Source: Hanleya hanleyi (taxonomy: Eukaryota > Mollusca > Polyplacophora > Lepidopleurida > Hanleyidae). Taken from it: a stretch of 64,000 nt of DNA. The stretch's first letter is position 1; each line of letters begins with the position of its first letter. A program made the translations under genes and the position numbers. The notes under the pieces were generated by a model. The model was given only the letters and a program-made list of their open reading frames with translations, was not told where the DNA came from and did not search any database. The stretch covers positions 1-64,000 of the forward strand of contig JAVTVY010018892.1 in assembly GCA_036873755.1 (NCBI GenBank). The letters run 5' to 3'. This document shows, piece by piece, positions 62,876 to 64,000 of the stretch.

Positions 62876-64000
62876 CTAGAGCAGCACACTGGGGGAATAA
62901 ATATTGTTGATATGGTGCGATTTTGATGATGATTTAAACATGGAAATGGATGAAAATGTTTTTAAACCAGGGGGTAACTTGTTCCTTATTCGAGGTCCTT
63001 TGACCCTCATAGAATGAGATTTTTGTGAAGAAGTTCCGAAATGATAAAGGCAAAAGTGTGGTAAAGAAAATGAACTTATGAATGAGCAGCAGAGTGAGAT
63101 GGTCATTTAGTTCAGTGATCGGCAAAATATTCAATTAACGAAAAGTGGGCCAGTGTGCGCGAGTCTATCGGTTGAAGCTATTATGCGAATGATTCTTTTT
63201 TGGAGTATTTTCAGTGGCTGAAGATGAGTTGGGTACGTATTTCCGCAGACATTGTTGCAGTAGGATAAGTACGGATAGATCAGTGAGTAATACAAAATGT
63301 ACACAGATGTTTTATTTAGGCAGGACTTGATATGATTGATTACAGCAATATTTCTCGAAAGTTTCTTACGTATTTCATCGATGTGTGTTACCCAATTTAG
63401 CCTATCATTGAAATGAAGACCTAAAAATTTGAAGTTAAAGACTTGTTCAATTTCATTTCCACATATTGATATTTTGGGTACGTCAGCAAAATTGCATCTT
63501 TGAAGGTTTGAAGAACATAAATTTCGTCTTTTTAATATTCAGGGATAGTTTATTACAGGAGAACCAGTTGTTTAGCTTGTCCAACTCAGTTGTCATGGTG
63601 TCGGCTAGCAGTTTTGGATCACTATCGGACAAAGTAACACTTGTGTCGTCAGCAAAGAGGATAATATTAAGTAGTCGTGTAACACGGTTAATTTCATTTA
63701 TATACAGTAGGAAAAGTATAGGGCCAAGAATTGAGCCTTGAGGTACTCCACAAGTAATACGTCTGAATTATGATAATGTGTTATTGTATGAAACGCACTG
63801 GGATCGTGATGTTAAATAACTTCGGAACCAGTCGTTGTAAATACCTCGCAACCCGTAGTAATCCAATTTAGTCAACAAAATATCGTGGTTCACAGTATCA
63901 AACGCTTTTGAAAGGTCGAGAAAAGTGGTAATGCTATACTTTTTAGATTCCCTTGCAGATACCAAGTATTCGTACAATGATAGGACAGCTAGGGAAGTCG
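62876..64000 (-). pseudogene. Non-LTR retrotransposon reverse transcriptase, C-terminal part (cut by window end)
   Basis: Read on the minus strand. The first part (63977-63768) has TFLDLSKAFDTVNHDILLTKL and YGLRGIYNDWFRSYLTSRSQ. After an in-frame TAA come CGVPQGSILGPILFLLYIN (about 63755-63700) and the catalytic FADD box in LFADDTSVTLSD (about 63640), then NNWFSCNKLSLNIKKTKF. A frameshift near 63490 leads to further thumb and C-terminal segments ending at about 62876. CR1/Jockey-like by its SKAFDTV and FADD blocks. Inactive; the 5' part lies outside the window. Confidence 0.88.

Noticed and set aside
1..64000. CRISPR array or prokaryotic island
   Set aside because: Repeats are tandem or inverted without unique spacers of constant length, and gene and repeat content is that of an animal genome.

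Overview
This looks like eukaryotic, invertebrate chromosomal DNA, most likely from a mollusc. It is AT-rich and gene-poor, and carries non-LTR retrotransposons, minisatellites and nested inverted-repeat elements. Two repeats resemble dispersed repeats I know from mollusc genomes: a degraded GTGAGTGAGT repeat at 1301-1480 and the TTGACCTTGACC array at 23.6-25.0 kb. The species cannot be read from the sequence. I see no ordinary host gene, tRNA, rRNA or CRISPR array.

The window is mainly a cluster of Polinton/Maverick (adintovirus-like) elements and shorter relatives. Their ends read AGTAGTA..., and 6-bp target-site duplications (TSDs) are visible at two of them: 8316-11463 (TTCAGA/CTCAGA) and 13227-16507 (TACAAT, perfect, inserted in a LINE reverse transcriptase). 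The main element, 29659-44604, has inverted repeats of about 1.7-1.85 kb. Its rightward gene block encodes four novel small proteins, a DDE integrase with a chromodomain, a mucin-like membrane protein, a packaging ATPase, three small virion-type proteins, a minor capsid protein, the major capsid protein and an adenain-like protease. No protein-primed DNA polymerase B is visible. The major capsid gene is split by an 841-bp inverted-repeat element with a 6-bp TSD, and three other genes are frameshifted, so this copy is defective.

A second type of element, about 49690-59054, is built around a 5.6-kb palindrome. Each arm encodes a C2H2 zinc finger-packaging ATPase fusion and a smaller C2H2 protein with a related C-terminal domain. 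The ATPase gene is intact only in the right arm and the zinc-finger gene only in the left arm. A decayed zinc-finger copy lies at 9140-9372.

Other elements: 17811-21822 (TSD GTTTCC) and 44645-47943 (TSD AATTTA/AGTTTA) share the end TATGRTGGCCGAGARGGG and fill their long inverted repeats with unrelated satellites. An AGTAGTA element at 45306-47613 is nested in the second. Inverted-repeat elements also lie at about 2448-7545 and 48681-49173. Three LINE remnants are present at 11.6-17.4 kb (split by a Polinton derivative), 28.7-29.66 kb (with a 2A-like peptide motif) and 62.9-64 kb (minus strand).

The Polinton-family inverted repeats are arrays of roughly 150-bp units carrying motifs that match animal CpG-promoter sites: NRF-1-like TGCGCATGCGCA, ETS/CRE composites, YY1-like AAGATGGCGGC and clustered CCAAT boxes. 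Each early gene in the main element has its own TATA box 37-58 bp before the ATG.
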